From contig QANT01006869.1 in assembly GCA_003254885.1 (NCBI GenBank), forward strand, positions 1 through 47,869: DNA of 47,869 nt, written 5' to 3'. This document shows, piece after piece, positions 38,701 through 47,863 of this stretch; the stretch's first letter is position 1, and the number at the start of each line of letters is the position of its first letter. The notes below the pieces were generated by a model that saw only the letters and a list, made by a program, of their open reading frames with translations, was not told the DNA's origin and ran no database searches. The translations under genes and the position numbers were made by a program. This stretch comes from Purshia tridentata (lineage: Eukaryota; Streptophyta; Magnoliopsida; Rosales; Rosaceae).

Positions 38701-39430
38701 AATTCTTTTGGGAGTTAATATTTTAAACAAATTATATATTGGGTAACAAAATGGGTATGGATGTGATTAAATATGTACCATTAGATTAATCTAGCTAAGG
38801 GCTTTCATAAAACATTCTCTCACAATCCCTCATAATAGTCTCTAATAGTACTAGTCATTCTATTTTAAGTAGTAACTTTTTTTAGGGTAACATTTTGGCA
38901 CTCGTGGTTGTATACTTGCACTCTTCTTTTTTATTTTTATTTTTTCATCTGCTCAATTATCAACACATAAAAGCAAAAGAAGGAGTGCAAATGTGGAAAA
39001 TTGAAGTGTTCAAATCATCATCCTTGTTTTATATATAAAATTGAAGAAGTAACTTAAAATACTTGACTTGAGCCATGACTTTCGGTATTGCATTTATAAA
39101 GAGAGGTAAATAAAAAATTACACCATACAAAAGTAATGACCTAAATATATATATATATATATTTAAACTCGTGACCTAAAATGATTTATCACTTGATATA
39201 TGGCTTAATCAAAATAAACCATTATGCTTAATCAAAAGACACAATATTTATAATTGTTATTTTAATATGAGCTTTTGTTTCAACTAATAGTTACTTCACA
39301 TTGACCAATTGACTCCATTGCGCATCTCCTAATTTGGTTCAAATGTATACACAAAAGCCACTTTAATACTAAAAAAATAGATAAAATAAATTTTCAACAT
39401 TATAAGTCTCTAAAGATTTTAATTAGATTA
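35635..39430. other. AT-rich spacer between the duplicated segments
   Basis: About 3.8 kb without a supported gene. It contains (TA)n runs (36612-36628, 36680-36702, 36904-36922, 39148-39162), a T tract at 35971-35985, and one MITE. The 146-codon frame at 36359-36799 runs through TA microsatellites and the MITE and is rejected. Confidence 0.5.
36701..36903. mobile_element. ~200-bp AT-rich MITE, second full copy
   Basis: The left end CAACAATGCTACACTTATCACATTTTCATACCATA is matched by the reverse complement of the right end, CAATAATACTATTCTTAGCATATTTTTATACTATG. It has the same interior as the copy at 1370-1541 (ATTGGATACTAAAAAAATAA). It is flanked on both sides by TA microsatellite, suggesting insertion into a TA run. 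Confidence 0.7.
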
Positions 39431-39439
39431 ATCTAAACT

Positions 39440-41180
39440 CAAACCAAATATAATATTTTTGCTGAGGTGGGACAATATGCTTTTTAATTTTCTCAGGAGG
39501 CAAGTTGGGCCAAGCTCCAGTTGGCTTTTGACTGCTATGGATGAATTTTCGCTTTTTTATTACTCGGAGTTTTAGACCTACGATTTCTACCCCCTTTCCC
39601 ATCCCACTTGAACAAATTAAGGCTCATGGTTTTGCTAATGAGTTTTATGTTGTATCATTTGCAGTCTTTAAGACTCATTAACTAAAACAAGATATATATG
39701 AAGCCACTGCTTGTCTAAAAGTTAAAATGCGGCCATGCTAAATTATCACGGAATCATGAAAAGCTTTAGAAAAAAAAAATTACCTATGAATAAATTGATA
39801 TCATAAAACAATTTTTTATGGTGTGATTTTGCTTTTTATTTTGTTTTTCTCTTATTTGGGAGTTGGGATTCATTGGTCTTTTCGTATTGGGACATAAATT
39901 CACGTAACACATAATCTCCACAAAAAATAAGACACATTAATGAGTTTTTTTTTTTTCTTACAAGTGAGCTAAGAGAGAGGATTTGAACCCAGATAATTTG
40001 AGAAAATAATTTTTGTGTTCGACCAACTACGCAAACCTTAATTCACAGACATATTAAGAAGTTTAAATCCGCTAATATAAGTAAACAATGAAGTGTTGCC
40101 CGCTACCAGTTGGGCTATATACATTTTTGTTGCTATTATTATATAGTTCAACTCAAAATTTTGGAGCCCTTCAAAATAAAAGGGCATGTGCGGTGGCACT
40201 ACCTACTACACCACCCTAGCGCTGGCCATTTATATATGTGGGCTGACTTGAAGGTTCATAAAAGTATATGCAGGTATGAAGGGAGATTAATTGTATCTCC
40301 AGTGGTTCTAACTATCTATACCTCCACACACCCAATGCCACAAGTTAAATCATATCTCATGCACCCTTTAGCCTCTTTTGTAACCAAAAAAAATAAAAAA
40401 TTATAACGTACATAAAGGTTAACCTAATCAAGATATATGTAACTTTTAATCAAAGTTAGTATACTAGTATTTACTTATTTTTTCAGGAAACGAGAATTTG
40501 AACTTGGAACTTCACGTGCATTGTAGAGAGAATACCACGATACCATAGATTAGTTGGTCTACTATTGTTTACATAAATACATTTTTTTAACTAATATTTC
40601 ATAAGCTATGTTGAAAATTAAGAAAAATAAAATACATACCATTAAAATATTGTATATATCCTAATAACTAGTATATATTTAGCCTAGACAACAAACATTT
40701 CAACAACAGATCGAAAGTGCAAAACCAATGGAGGAAAATCAGTGGAGACTACTTGTGGTAATAATATTGGGATGGATGAGTTTTATCCAAGTTGCAGGGC
40801 AAGCACAAAATGCTCCATCTCCTTCTCCTTCATTTCTCACTCATGATCACCTTCCATCTTTTTCTGTTGATGGAATATATGTCCCTCTTCGTTTCTTGAA
40901 AAGGAATAGCCCTGAAATGTATGCTCGTCTAGGTTTCTTGAGAATGAACAACCGTGAACATTTTGATTGTCTGATTAAGACTGGTTTAGAATGTACGACT
41001 CATGCAAATTTTCATATCTGTTTCATAAATCATTCCCAACATTGTACTAAAAAGCATCATCCATAAGAAAACTTTGAATTTAGTATGAATATTTTTACTC
41101 TACTCTTTCTTCATGGAAACAAATTTAAAATACTTAAACATATATGCATATGCATATGTATACAACTATACATCACATAT
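39440..41180 (+). repeat. Distal copy of the tandem segmental duplication
   Basis: Corresponds to 33930-35760. It has GACAATATGCTTTTTAATTTTCTCAGGAGGCAAGTTGGGCC, then GGCTTTTGACTGCTATGG, AAGGCTCATGG, and AATGAGTTTTATGTTGTATCATTTGCAG. The intact secreted-peptide gene follows, and a 3' tail with TATGAATATTTTTACTCTA and CATATGCATATG. A SINE-like or tRNA-like motif GGATTTGAACCC occurs at 39979-39990, between blocks. The 98-codon frame at 40110-40406 is not supported as a gene. Confidence 0.7.
40728..41066 (+). CDS. Small secreted four-cysteine protein, family not recognised
   Basis: A 112-aa single-exon protein. Residues 1-25 are a signal peptide (LLVVIILGWMSFIQVAGQA). A short proline/serine linker follows (PSPSPS), then a mature region ending in a basic, His-rich tail (KKHHP). 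The only cysteines after the signal peptide are C81, C89, C98 and C106, spaced C-x7-C-x8-C-x7-C. That symmetry suggests two helices pinned as a hairpin. The spacing also looks like a C-x3-C-x3-C pattern that lost the middle cysteine in each half (T85, H102), reminiscent of thionin-like plant cysteine-rich proteins. This is inference only. It is a tandem duplicate of the broken gene at 35298-35634. A TATATATT motif at about 40673-40680 lies some 50 bp upstream of the ATG. Function is unknown; extracellular defence or reproductive signalling are the usual options for such proteins. Confidence 0.7.
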   Translation: MEENQWRLLVVIILGWMSFIQVAGQAQNAPSPSPSFLTHDHLPSFSVDGIYVPLRFLKRNSPEMYARLGFLRMNNREHFDCLIKTGLECTTHANFHICFINHSQHCTKKHHP

Positions 41181-41186
41181 ATATAT

Positions 41187-41452
41187 ACCATATAATTTTT
41201 TAACAATCTGAACCATCTTCTTTTTAGATCTCTATTCATAGATTATTCTTGCAAAAAATTAATCAAATCAAAAATCATTTGGCTATCTAACTTTGATCAA
41301 CAAATTTACAGTTTTATCGAAAATTTTAATTTGTCTATTTGTTTGATCAAAATTAGATAGGCAAATAATTTTCGATTTGATTAATTTTTTGCAATGATGA
41401 TCTATTAATAAATATCTAAAAAATAGACGGTTTCGATTGTTGAAAAACTATG
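41187..41452. mobile_element. Foldback MITE with ~118-bp inverted arms
   Basis: Arm 1 (41187-41305) and arm 2 (41337-41452) are inverted copies at high identity. Shared blocks include TTTTTAGAT, GCAAAAAATTAATCAAATC, GGCTATCTAA / TTAGATAGGC and TTTGATCAA. Only about 30 bp separates them, so the single strand would form one long hairpin. Non-coding. It sits just 3' of the secreted-peptide gene. Confidence 0.88.
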
Positions 41453-41723
41453 GAAGTGGGCTCCATGAGATATCCTACAATGGAGAATTTATATATATAT
41501 TAAGGTCTCATGCATCCCCTTGGCCCCAAAAAAGATCTCACGCATGCATCCCTATGTAGTTCCATGTTTTTCTCTGAACTTTTTGGTTTGTTAATTCTAA
41601 TTTACGTCCGACCTTGAGCCACCTCATTATTATTAGTACATGTCAATAATTTTATCTCACTTTATGCAAGAAAAATCGTCTTATTAGGGGAATTCGATCT
41701 TTAGATGATTTAATTCATCCCCC
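41453..41723. other. Spacer before the copia LTR
   Basis: AT-rich, no gene. The base run CCCCC immediately precedes the LTR and would be the candidate target duplication. Confidence 0.4.
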
Positions 41724-41961
41724 TGTTAGAATTATTTATTGTTATTAATTCTTTGTTGTCTTATTCTTATGGGACCGTTTCAATTGTTGCTAGTTTGTAG
41801 GTATGGCCTACAGTAGTGGTTAAGTGGATAAGCTGTGGAACTTGGTGTTTCCTAGTTTTCCTCCACGTTTGCTTCTTGTATGTTCTATTTAAGCTACAGA
41901 GTCAATAAACAATAATATTCTTCCAGCTATCTTTATCCAAGTCTTTGACTAAACACTAACA
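41724..41961 (+). repeat. 5' LTR of copia element 1
   Basis: A 238-bp repeat starting TGTTAG and ending CTAACA, the perfect 6-bp inverted termini of an LTR. Inside are a TATA-like CTATTTAAG (about 41885) and an AATAAAC poly(A)-type signal (about 41906). The 3' boundary is fixed by the primer binding site that follows two bases later. Confidence 0.85.
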
Positions 41962-41963
41962 TC

Positions 41964-41975
41964 TGGTATCAGAGC
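41964..41975 (+). other. Primer binding site (initiator tRNA-Met)
   Basis: TGGTATCAGAGC is the standard plant copia primer site, complementary to the 3' end of initiator methionine tRNA. It primes minus-strand synthesis. Confidence 0.93.
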
Positions 41976-42047
41976 CCCATTGGGCTTAGCGTCAAAATAT
42001 CTCCAAAATAGAAGAAAAGCAGCAGCTCTTACTGCAGTAAGTTATCG

Positions 42048-44141
42048 ATGGCGACAGACAATTTTGTGCAACCAGCCATACCCCGTTTCGATGGTCACTA
42101 TGACCATTGGAGCATGTTGATGGAGAATTTTTTGAGGTCCAAAGAATATTGGAGTTTTGTGGAGACTGGTATCATAGAACCAGAACTTGAAGGTGATACG
42201 GTGTTGACAGAAGCACAACAAAGGAGGCTGGATGAATCCAAATTGAAAGACTTGAAGGTAAAAAATTATTTATTTCAGGCTATAGATCGTGTTATTTTGG
42301 AGACCATTCTCCAAAAAGATACCTCAAAGCAGATTTGGGATTCCATGAGGAAGAAATACCAGGGCTCCACAAAAGTGAAACGATCCCAATTACAAGCACT
42401 TCGAAAGGATTTTGAAACTCTTCAGATGAAGCAAGGAGAGTCTGTTGCTGACTACTTCTCAAGAACAATGGCAATTGCAAATAAGATGAGTATTCATGGT
42501 GAGACGATGAAAGACGTGATCATTGTTGAGAAGATCCTATGATCAATGACCATGAAGTTTGATTATGTTGTGTGCTCAATTGAGGAGTCAAACAATGTTG
42601 AGACACTTTCGGTTGACGAACTACAGAGTTCTTTGCTGGTTCATGAACAAAAAATCAACCGTAGTGTCATTGAGGAGCAAGCATTGAAGGTCACAGTCAA
42701 TGGTGATTTTACATCAACAAGAGGTCGTGGTCATGGTCGAAGGGAAAAAGGTCGAGGTGCTGGCAGAGGAAGAGGAAGAGACGACGGCAAAGATAGAAAC
42801 AGACCCACTAATTCTAGTGACAACAATTCACACTCCCATGAGAATTCCAGTGGCAGAGGAGCTCATTCTTCTGGTAACAAGGGCAGAGGTCGGTGGCAGT
42901 CAAACAATTATGGTGAGAAATTTGATAAGTCCAATGTTGAATGTTTCAGATGTGGTAACTATGGTCACTATCGGGCTGAATGCTACACCAACATGAATAA
43001 AAGACAGGTAGCAAATGCAAATTTTGCTGAAAAAGAAAAAGAAGATGAAGTTGCTCTTCTCATGGTGTACCAAGCCATGGAAGACCCTCAAAAGAATGTG
43101 TGGTACTTGGATACAGGATGTAGTAATCACATGAGTGGAGAAAAATTTCTTTTCTCTACCTTGGATGAGAATTTCAGAACAACTGTCAAATTTGGGGATG
43201 ATTCAAAAGTTTCAGTCATGGGAAAAGGTGACATCAAGATTCGGGCCAAACACAATACTTTCCATAGTATTTCGAATGTTTTCTATATTCCGAGTTTAAA
43301 AAGCAACTTGCTAAGTTTGGGCCAACTACATGAGAAGGGGTATGTGATTAATATTGCAGGAGGAGCTTGTCAGATTCATGACCAAAAGAAACGACTAATT
43401 GCTCAGGCTGCAATGACAAAGAACCGCATGTTTCCGTTGCAAATTCGAAGTAATGTTGCAACCTGTTTCTCTGCAAAGGTAACTGATCCTGCGTGGCTCT
43501 GGCATTATAGATATGGTCATTTGAATTTCAGAGGTATGAAGATGTTGCATGATAAAGACATGGTAGCTGGCCTTCCTCAAATTACTTGCCCTTCCCAAGT
43601 TTGTGAAGATTGTGTTGTGAGCAAACAACATCGAGAAACTTTTCCAAAAAGAAAAGTTTGGAGAGCAAGCAGAGTGTTGGAGCTGATTCATTCAGACATA
43701 TGTGGTCCATTTAATCCAGTATCCAATGGCAGCAAGAGGTATTTCATATCATTCATTGATGACTATAGCCGCAAAACATGGATATATTTCTTGCAGGAGA
43801 AATCAGAAGCCTTAGATGCATTCAAACGCTTTAAGGTTTTGGTTGAAAATGAAGTTGAGAGAAAGATTAAAACTCTCAGAACTGATCGTGGAGGAGAATA
43901 CAATTCTCATGCATTTGAAGAGTTTTGTACTTCTCAAGGCATCCGTAGGCAGCTTACGGCCGGATATACACCACAGCAGAATGGTGTGGCCGAGAGGAAG
44001 AACCGTACTATTTTAAATATGGTACGGAGCATGCTGAAAATGAGTGGCATTCCAAAGAGTTTTTGGCCAGAGACTGTAAACTGGAGCACCCACATATTGA
44101 ACAGAAGTCCAACCTCCCCCTTGGATATTCCATGTCATTAG
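42048..44141 (+). pseudogene. Copia gag-protease-integrase polyprotein, one nonsense codon, truncated
   Basis: The polyprotein starts at ATG 42048. The gag domain (a UBN2-type region with the usual LRKDFETLQMKQGESVADYFSR block) runs to a TGA at 42540-42542, then continues in the same frame from 42543. The stop is probably a C-to-T change of an Arg codon. The second part has a Gly/Arg-rich linker and then a CX2CX4HX4C zinc knuckle (CFRCGNYGHYRAEC, about 42943-42984). The aspartic protease has a DTG active site (YLDTGCSNHMSG). A gag-pre-integrase HHCC finger (HYRYGHLN...CEDC) and the DDE integrase core (HSDICGPF, FIDDYSRKTW, GVAERKNR) follow. The frame ends soon after NRSPTSPL, where the family would normally run on to reverse transcriptase. 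It is not a host gene. Confidence 0.9.
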
Positions 44142-44547
44142 TGTTGTCTCTGCTATGCGCTTCTAAGTTGCCTCGTCAAAACCTTGCCAGGTAATAAAAA
44201 CCCTGTGGGAACAAAAACAACCCCGGTCGAAGGAGAAAAGAGTACAACGCACGTGAGTGTGGACTTTTCGCATCAGGACCTCAGAAGTAGGTGAAGTCAT
44301 CTCATAGTATATTAATGGGAGCGGAGTGCATTTAGGGTTGCTACACCAAAACCTTGACCGGTAAACCCAGTGGGACAAACCCGTGGTCGAAGGAAAAAGA
44401 TGAGCAAATGCATATATATCGAATCGAGGCATCTTCAGGATGCTATATGAGTGGGGTGACCATGCCAAGATGTGCCTCATTAAAACCTTGCCAGGTAACA
44501 AAATCCAGTGGGACAAAATAACCCTGGACGAAGGACAAAAGAGTACA
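44133..44547 (-). repeat. Probable 3' LTR of copia element 2, with three internal repeats
   Basis: On the minus strand the region after the polypurine tract starts TGTACTCTTTTGTCC (44547) and may end ...ACTAATGACA (44133). Both ends are TG/CA-type but not confirmed by a second LTR. Within it, a module CAAAACCTTGCCAGGTAA, then CCAGTGGGACAAA, GGTCGAAGGA and AAAAGAGTACA (plus-strand reading) occurs three times, at about 44171-44250, 44343-44405 and 44474-44550. The boundaries are uncertain. Confidence 0.5.
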
Positions 44548-44574
44548 CGATGATCAAGTGAGTATGCCTCAGGA

Positions 44575-44602
44575 TACTCCCCCTGATATCGACTCCCCCT
44601 GA
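44575..44602 (-). other. Polypurine tract region of element 2
   Basis: The minus strand reads CAGGGGGAGT twice (44575-44584 and 44591-44600), between the end of RNase H and the LTR. This is the expected plus-strand primer site of a copia element. Duplicated AGGGGGAG tracts are common in this lineage. Confidence 0.7.
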
Positions 44603-44630
44603 AGACTATATACTATGTAAATCAAACAAT

Positions 44631-45158
44631 CTACACAAGCCAATACCTCAAACATGTTTCAAGAATGTGGGCTTTCGTAGTGACTTGGTGAAGAATATCT
44701 GCAGGATTGTCTTGAGATCGGATCTGGTTGACTCTGATCTTCTGATGCTCTTGTTGCTGATGGTTGAAGAAGAACTGTGGTGCAATATGCTTAGTGTTGT
44801 CTCTTTTGATGAAACTCGTCTTCATCTGCTCGATGCAAGCGGCATTATCTTCTGAGATAATGGTTGGTTCATCAGTGGTGGAATACAGCCCACATGTACT
44901 TCGAACATGCTTGGTAACGGCTTCAAGCCATATACATTCATGAACTGTCTCGTGAAGAGCTAGAATCTCAGCATGATTCGAAGGGGTAGCAACAAGGGTT
45001 TGATTCGTAGACCTCCAAGATATTGCTGTATTCCCAATGGTAAAGACATAACCAATTTGGGAATGTGCCTTGTGCAGGTCTGATAAATAACCCCTGTCAG
45101 AAAATCCAACAAGGCATGCATCATTCTGAGGGCCAAAAGGGGGTTTGACCCATTCCAA
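44631..45158 (-). pseudogene. RNase H domain of copia element 2
   Basis: The minus-strand frame has GYVFTIGNTAISWRSTNQTLVATPSNHAEILALHE-type blocks, including SWRSTNQTLVATPSNHAE, then EDNAACIEQMK and KRDNTKHIAPQFFF. These are diagnostic of the copia RNase H. The upstream reverse transcriptase frame is shifted at about 45155. The C-terminus is degenerate (DILHQVTTKAHILETCL). Confidence 0.88.
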
Positions 45159-45571
45159 GATACATAGGGATAGAATAAACCCATATCCGTCATACTTCTA
45201 ATGTAGCGGAAAATGTCTTTCATGCCATTCCAGTGGCGGCGTGTTGGCGCAGAGCTATATCTTGCTAGCAAGTTCACAGCGAATGTGATGTCCGGTCTAG
45301 TGCATTGAGCCAAGTACAATAATGAGCCTAGTGTACTTAGGTATGGAACTTCTGGTGCTAATACCTCTTCGTTATCATCTGCAGAACGAAACGGATCCTT
45401 CTTGGGATCTAGACTACAGACGATCATGGGTGTGCATGAAGGCTTCGCTTTATCCTCATTAAAGCGCCTTAACATCTTCTGGATGTATTTTGATTGATGG
45501 ACCAAAATCTCATCTGCACAGTGCTCGAGCTCCAGGCCGAGACAGAAATTCGTTCTCCCAAGATCTTTCAT
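45150..45571 (-). pseudogene. Reverse transcriptase C-terminal part of copia element 2
   Basis: The frame starts MKDLGRTNFCLGLELEH and contains LGSLLYLAQCTRPDITFAVNLLARYSS and HWNGMKDIFRYIRSMTDMGLFYPY, the conserved connection between RT and RNase H in copia. It is out of frame with both neighbours: a base is missing near 45571 (upstream EF|NE junction) and another change lies near 45155. Confidence 0.88.
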
Positions 45572-45956
45572 TGAATTCTGACTTCAGGTGCTTAACAGTC
45601 TCATTGATCTATTCAGGAGCACCAAATAGATTTATGTTATTGACATAAACAACTGCAATAGTAAATCCGGAACTTGTTTTCCTAATAAACACGCATGGGC
45701 ACAGTTCATTATTCAAATATCCCTTTCCAATCAAATATTCACTTAGACGGTTATACCACATCCGTCCGGATTATTTTAATCCATAAAGTGAACGCCTCAA
45801 ACAAATGGAGAGCGTGTTCCGTGGTCTGGAACTATTTGCATCGGGAATCTTAAGTCCTTCAGGAACTTTCATATATATCTCTGTATCAGGATCCCCATAG
45901 AGATAAAATGTGACCACATCCATAAGCTGCATATTCAGTTTTTCGGAAACTACCAA
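45572..45956 (-). pseudogene. Reverse transcriptase catalytic part of copia element 2 (inactive)
   Basis: The frame reads LYGDPDTEIYMKVPEGL and LRRSLYGLK, then a TAA at about 45771-45773 where the family has Gln. Past the stop the same frame carries the active-site strand. It reads Tyr-Val-Asn-Asn at 45636-45647, where a functional copia enzyme has Tyr-Val-Asp-Asp. Both aspartates are lost by G-to-A changes, so this polymerase cannot be active. Confidence 0.85.
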
Positions 45957-46341
45957 ACTGATAAGGTAGTGAATATTATGACATTCATTACGAGAGAATA
46001 CATCTCCTCGTAATCAATCCCAGGGCGTTGAGAAAATCGTTGCGCCACTAGACGAGCCTTGTATCTCACAATCTCGTTTTTCTCATTATGATTCGTTACA
46101 AATACCCATTTAAATTCTACAGGTATGTGACCACATCCATAAGCTGCATATTCAGTTTTTTGGAAAACTACCAAACTGATAAGGTAGTGAACGTTATGAC
46201 ATTCATTACGAGAGAATACATCTCTTTGTAATCAATCCCAGGGCGTTGAGAAAATCCTTGCGCCACTAGATGAGCCTTGTATCTCACAATCTCGTTTTTC
46301 TCATTACGATTCCTTACAAATACCCATTTAAATTCTACAGG
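45908..46341. repeat. 217-bp tandem duplication inside the reverse transcriptase region
   Basis: The segment 45908-46124 (ATGTGACCACATCCATAAGCTGC ... TAAATTCTACAGGT) is repeated at 46125-46341 with about ten differences. The minus-strand protein therefore shows the FKWVF...[28 protein letters not shown] block twice. Confidence 0.95.
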
Positions 46342-46725
46342 TTTAACATGGGGAGGTGTAGGGACGACAGGCCCAAACACTGTTCTCTTTGTCAAGGAAT
46401 ATAATTCAATCAGGATTGCTTCTTTCCATTTTGGCCAGTCATCTCGACGTTGACATTCATCAACGGAGCAAGGTTCAATGTCATCGCTAGTTATGATTTC
46501 GGTAGCTACCGCGAATACAAATATATCATCGATGATAATCTCATTTCGATTCTGGATATCACATAAGCATGCATAATTTATCGAGATTTCTATGGTTTCG
46601 GGGGTAGGTTCAAATGTTGGAGCGTCCCCCAACACCGTCTCTTCCAGGACGATCCCATAATCCGAAACAATCTCGTGAGATGGATCGATTGAGGTTGCGA
46701 TGTCAAGAAGATTCATTTGTGCCAA
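46168..46725 (-). pseudogene. Reverse transcriptase N-terminal part of copia element 2
   Basis: The frame includes IEPCSVDECQRRDDWPKWKEAI, the start of the copia RT domain, then [31 protein letters not shown] and [10 protein letters not shown]. It ends by a frameshift into the duplicated block. Upstream, a TAG at about 46736-46738 separates it from the linker frame. Confidence 0.88.
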
Positions 46726-46737
46726 ATTTACCCTCTT

Positions 46738-47152
46738 CTAGGGATAAAAATCCTTCGAACCTAGTGGTCTAGCTCTCTTCTGGGCAGGGACATATGACTG
46801 GTTAGCCGTCATGGCCGTACCTCGTCCATCTGGGACGACACGTCCTACAGGGACGACAAGTCCTACGGGGACAGATATCCTTGCAAGCACGTTTGCAGCA
46901 GGTATATGTGATCTCGTCACTTTAGCTAGATCAGAGAAAGCGTCTGGCTACACTCTGTAGATCTAGAATTCTCCGCAATTCACTATAACATTGTGCGGTT
47001 CGGGGATCAACATGAGATATAGTGGGGATATTCCACGTCAATTCACGTCGTTCATCAGGAACGGTGACGTTCTTATCTCCCCCTAACGGCGGGAAGACTA
47101 TCTCATCAAAGTGACAATCCGCAAATCTGGCGGGAAAGAGATCGCCTGTCAA
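46738..47152 (-). pseudogene. Integrase-RT linker region of copia element 2
   Basis: Two short frames (47152-46931 and 46920-46738) carry FADCHFDEIVFPPLGGD, ISHVDPRTAQCYSELRRILDLQS and TRSHIPAANVLARI. These are characteristic of the pol linker between integrase and RT in one copia lineage. They are separated by a small frameshift near 46925. Confidence 0.75.
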
Positions 47153-47260
47153 GGCTTCTAAAAAGTGTAGAATGAATGGGGATTCATAACCGATCGATCA
47201 TTCGTTGAGGGCCCAATTTTGTACTTTGTGGCGGCACAATTGGCACATAAATTGCACACC
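47153..47260 (-). pseudogene. Degraded integrase C-terminal sequence of copia element 2
   Basis: Short broken frames only. Position between the linker and the duplicated integrase block implies integrase. Confidence 0.5.
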
Positions 47261-47736
47261 CAAATACGCGTAAGTGCGAAACGTCAAGTTCGTACCCAGT
47301 TGCCAACTGTAACGCAAAGTAAGGTTGGGTAGCAGTGGGCCTCAACCGGACCAACCTAGCTACAGGCGAGATTCAATAGCCCTATGCAGAAAAATAGTGA
47401 AATCTTTACTAGTCTTTGCATATGATGGTCTAGTATTCAACTTTCCCAACGAGCAGGCTTGACATAGTGTGTCACTAAACACAAAATTATAAGGGGAACA
47501 AATACGCGTAAGTGCGAAACGTCAGGTTCGTACTCAGTTGCCAACTGTAACGCAAAGTAAGGTTGGGTAGCAGTGGGCCTCAATCGGACCAACCTAGCTA
47601 CAAGCGAGATTGAATAGCCCCATGCAGAAAAATAGTGAAATCTTTACTAGTCTTTGCATATGATGGTCTAGTATTCAACTTTCCCAACGAGCAGGCTTCG
47701 CATAGTGTGTCATTAAACACAAATTTGTAAGGGGAT
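47261..47736. repeat. 238-bp tandem duplication in the integrase region
   Basis: The unit 47261-47498 (CAAATACGCGTAAGTGCGAAACGTCA ... CATAGTGTGTCACTAAACAC) is repeated at 47499-47736 with about ten substitutions. It lies on the plus strand next to the minus-strand integrase fragment. Each copy contains the same non-coding frame breaks, so the duplication post-dates at least part of the decay. Confidence 0.95.
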
Positions 47737-47863
47737 GCCCGTGTGATGATTTGAGGATACGGCGCATCATACTTTGACCTGGGTGTTCTGACCGGTCATG
47801 CCATAGCAAGAAACTGCTCAAATTGGTTAGCGTTTGGCTAACTATATGGTTTGTCTCGATCAA
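47675..47863 (-). pseudogene. Gag-pre-integrase fragment of copia element 2
   Basis: The minus-strand frame includes LSSFLLWHDRSEHPGQSMMRRILKSSHGHPL, which contains the HHCC-type zinc finger start (WHDR-EHPG) of copia gag-pre-integrase. The upstream part is beyond the window edge. Confidence 0.8.

Larger units (their letters stand above)
41724..44132 (+). mobile_element. Ty1-copia retrotransposon, 5' half (element 1)
   Basis: Order in the plus direction is LTR, primer binding site, gag, protease, integrase, the Ty1-copia arrangement. The element stops abruptly inside or just after the integrase core near 44110-44140. There, minus-strand sequence of another copia element begins. Reverse transcriptase, RNase H and the 3' LTR of element 1 are not in the window. 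They may lie beyond the right edge if element 2 is a nested insertion. The gag-pol frame has a single nonsense codon, so element 1 is relatively young. Confidence 0.88.

Noticed and set aside
40110..40406. 98-codon frame before the secreted-peptide gene
   Set aside because: No signal peptide or domain; not conserved in the paired duplicate segment as far as I can see.
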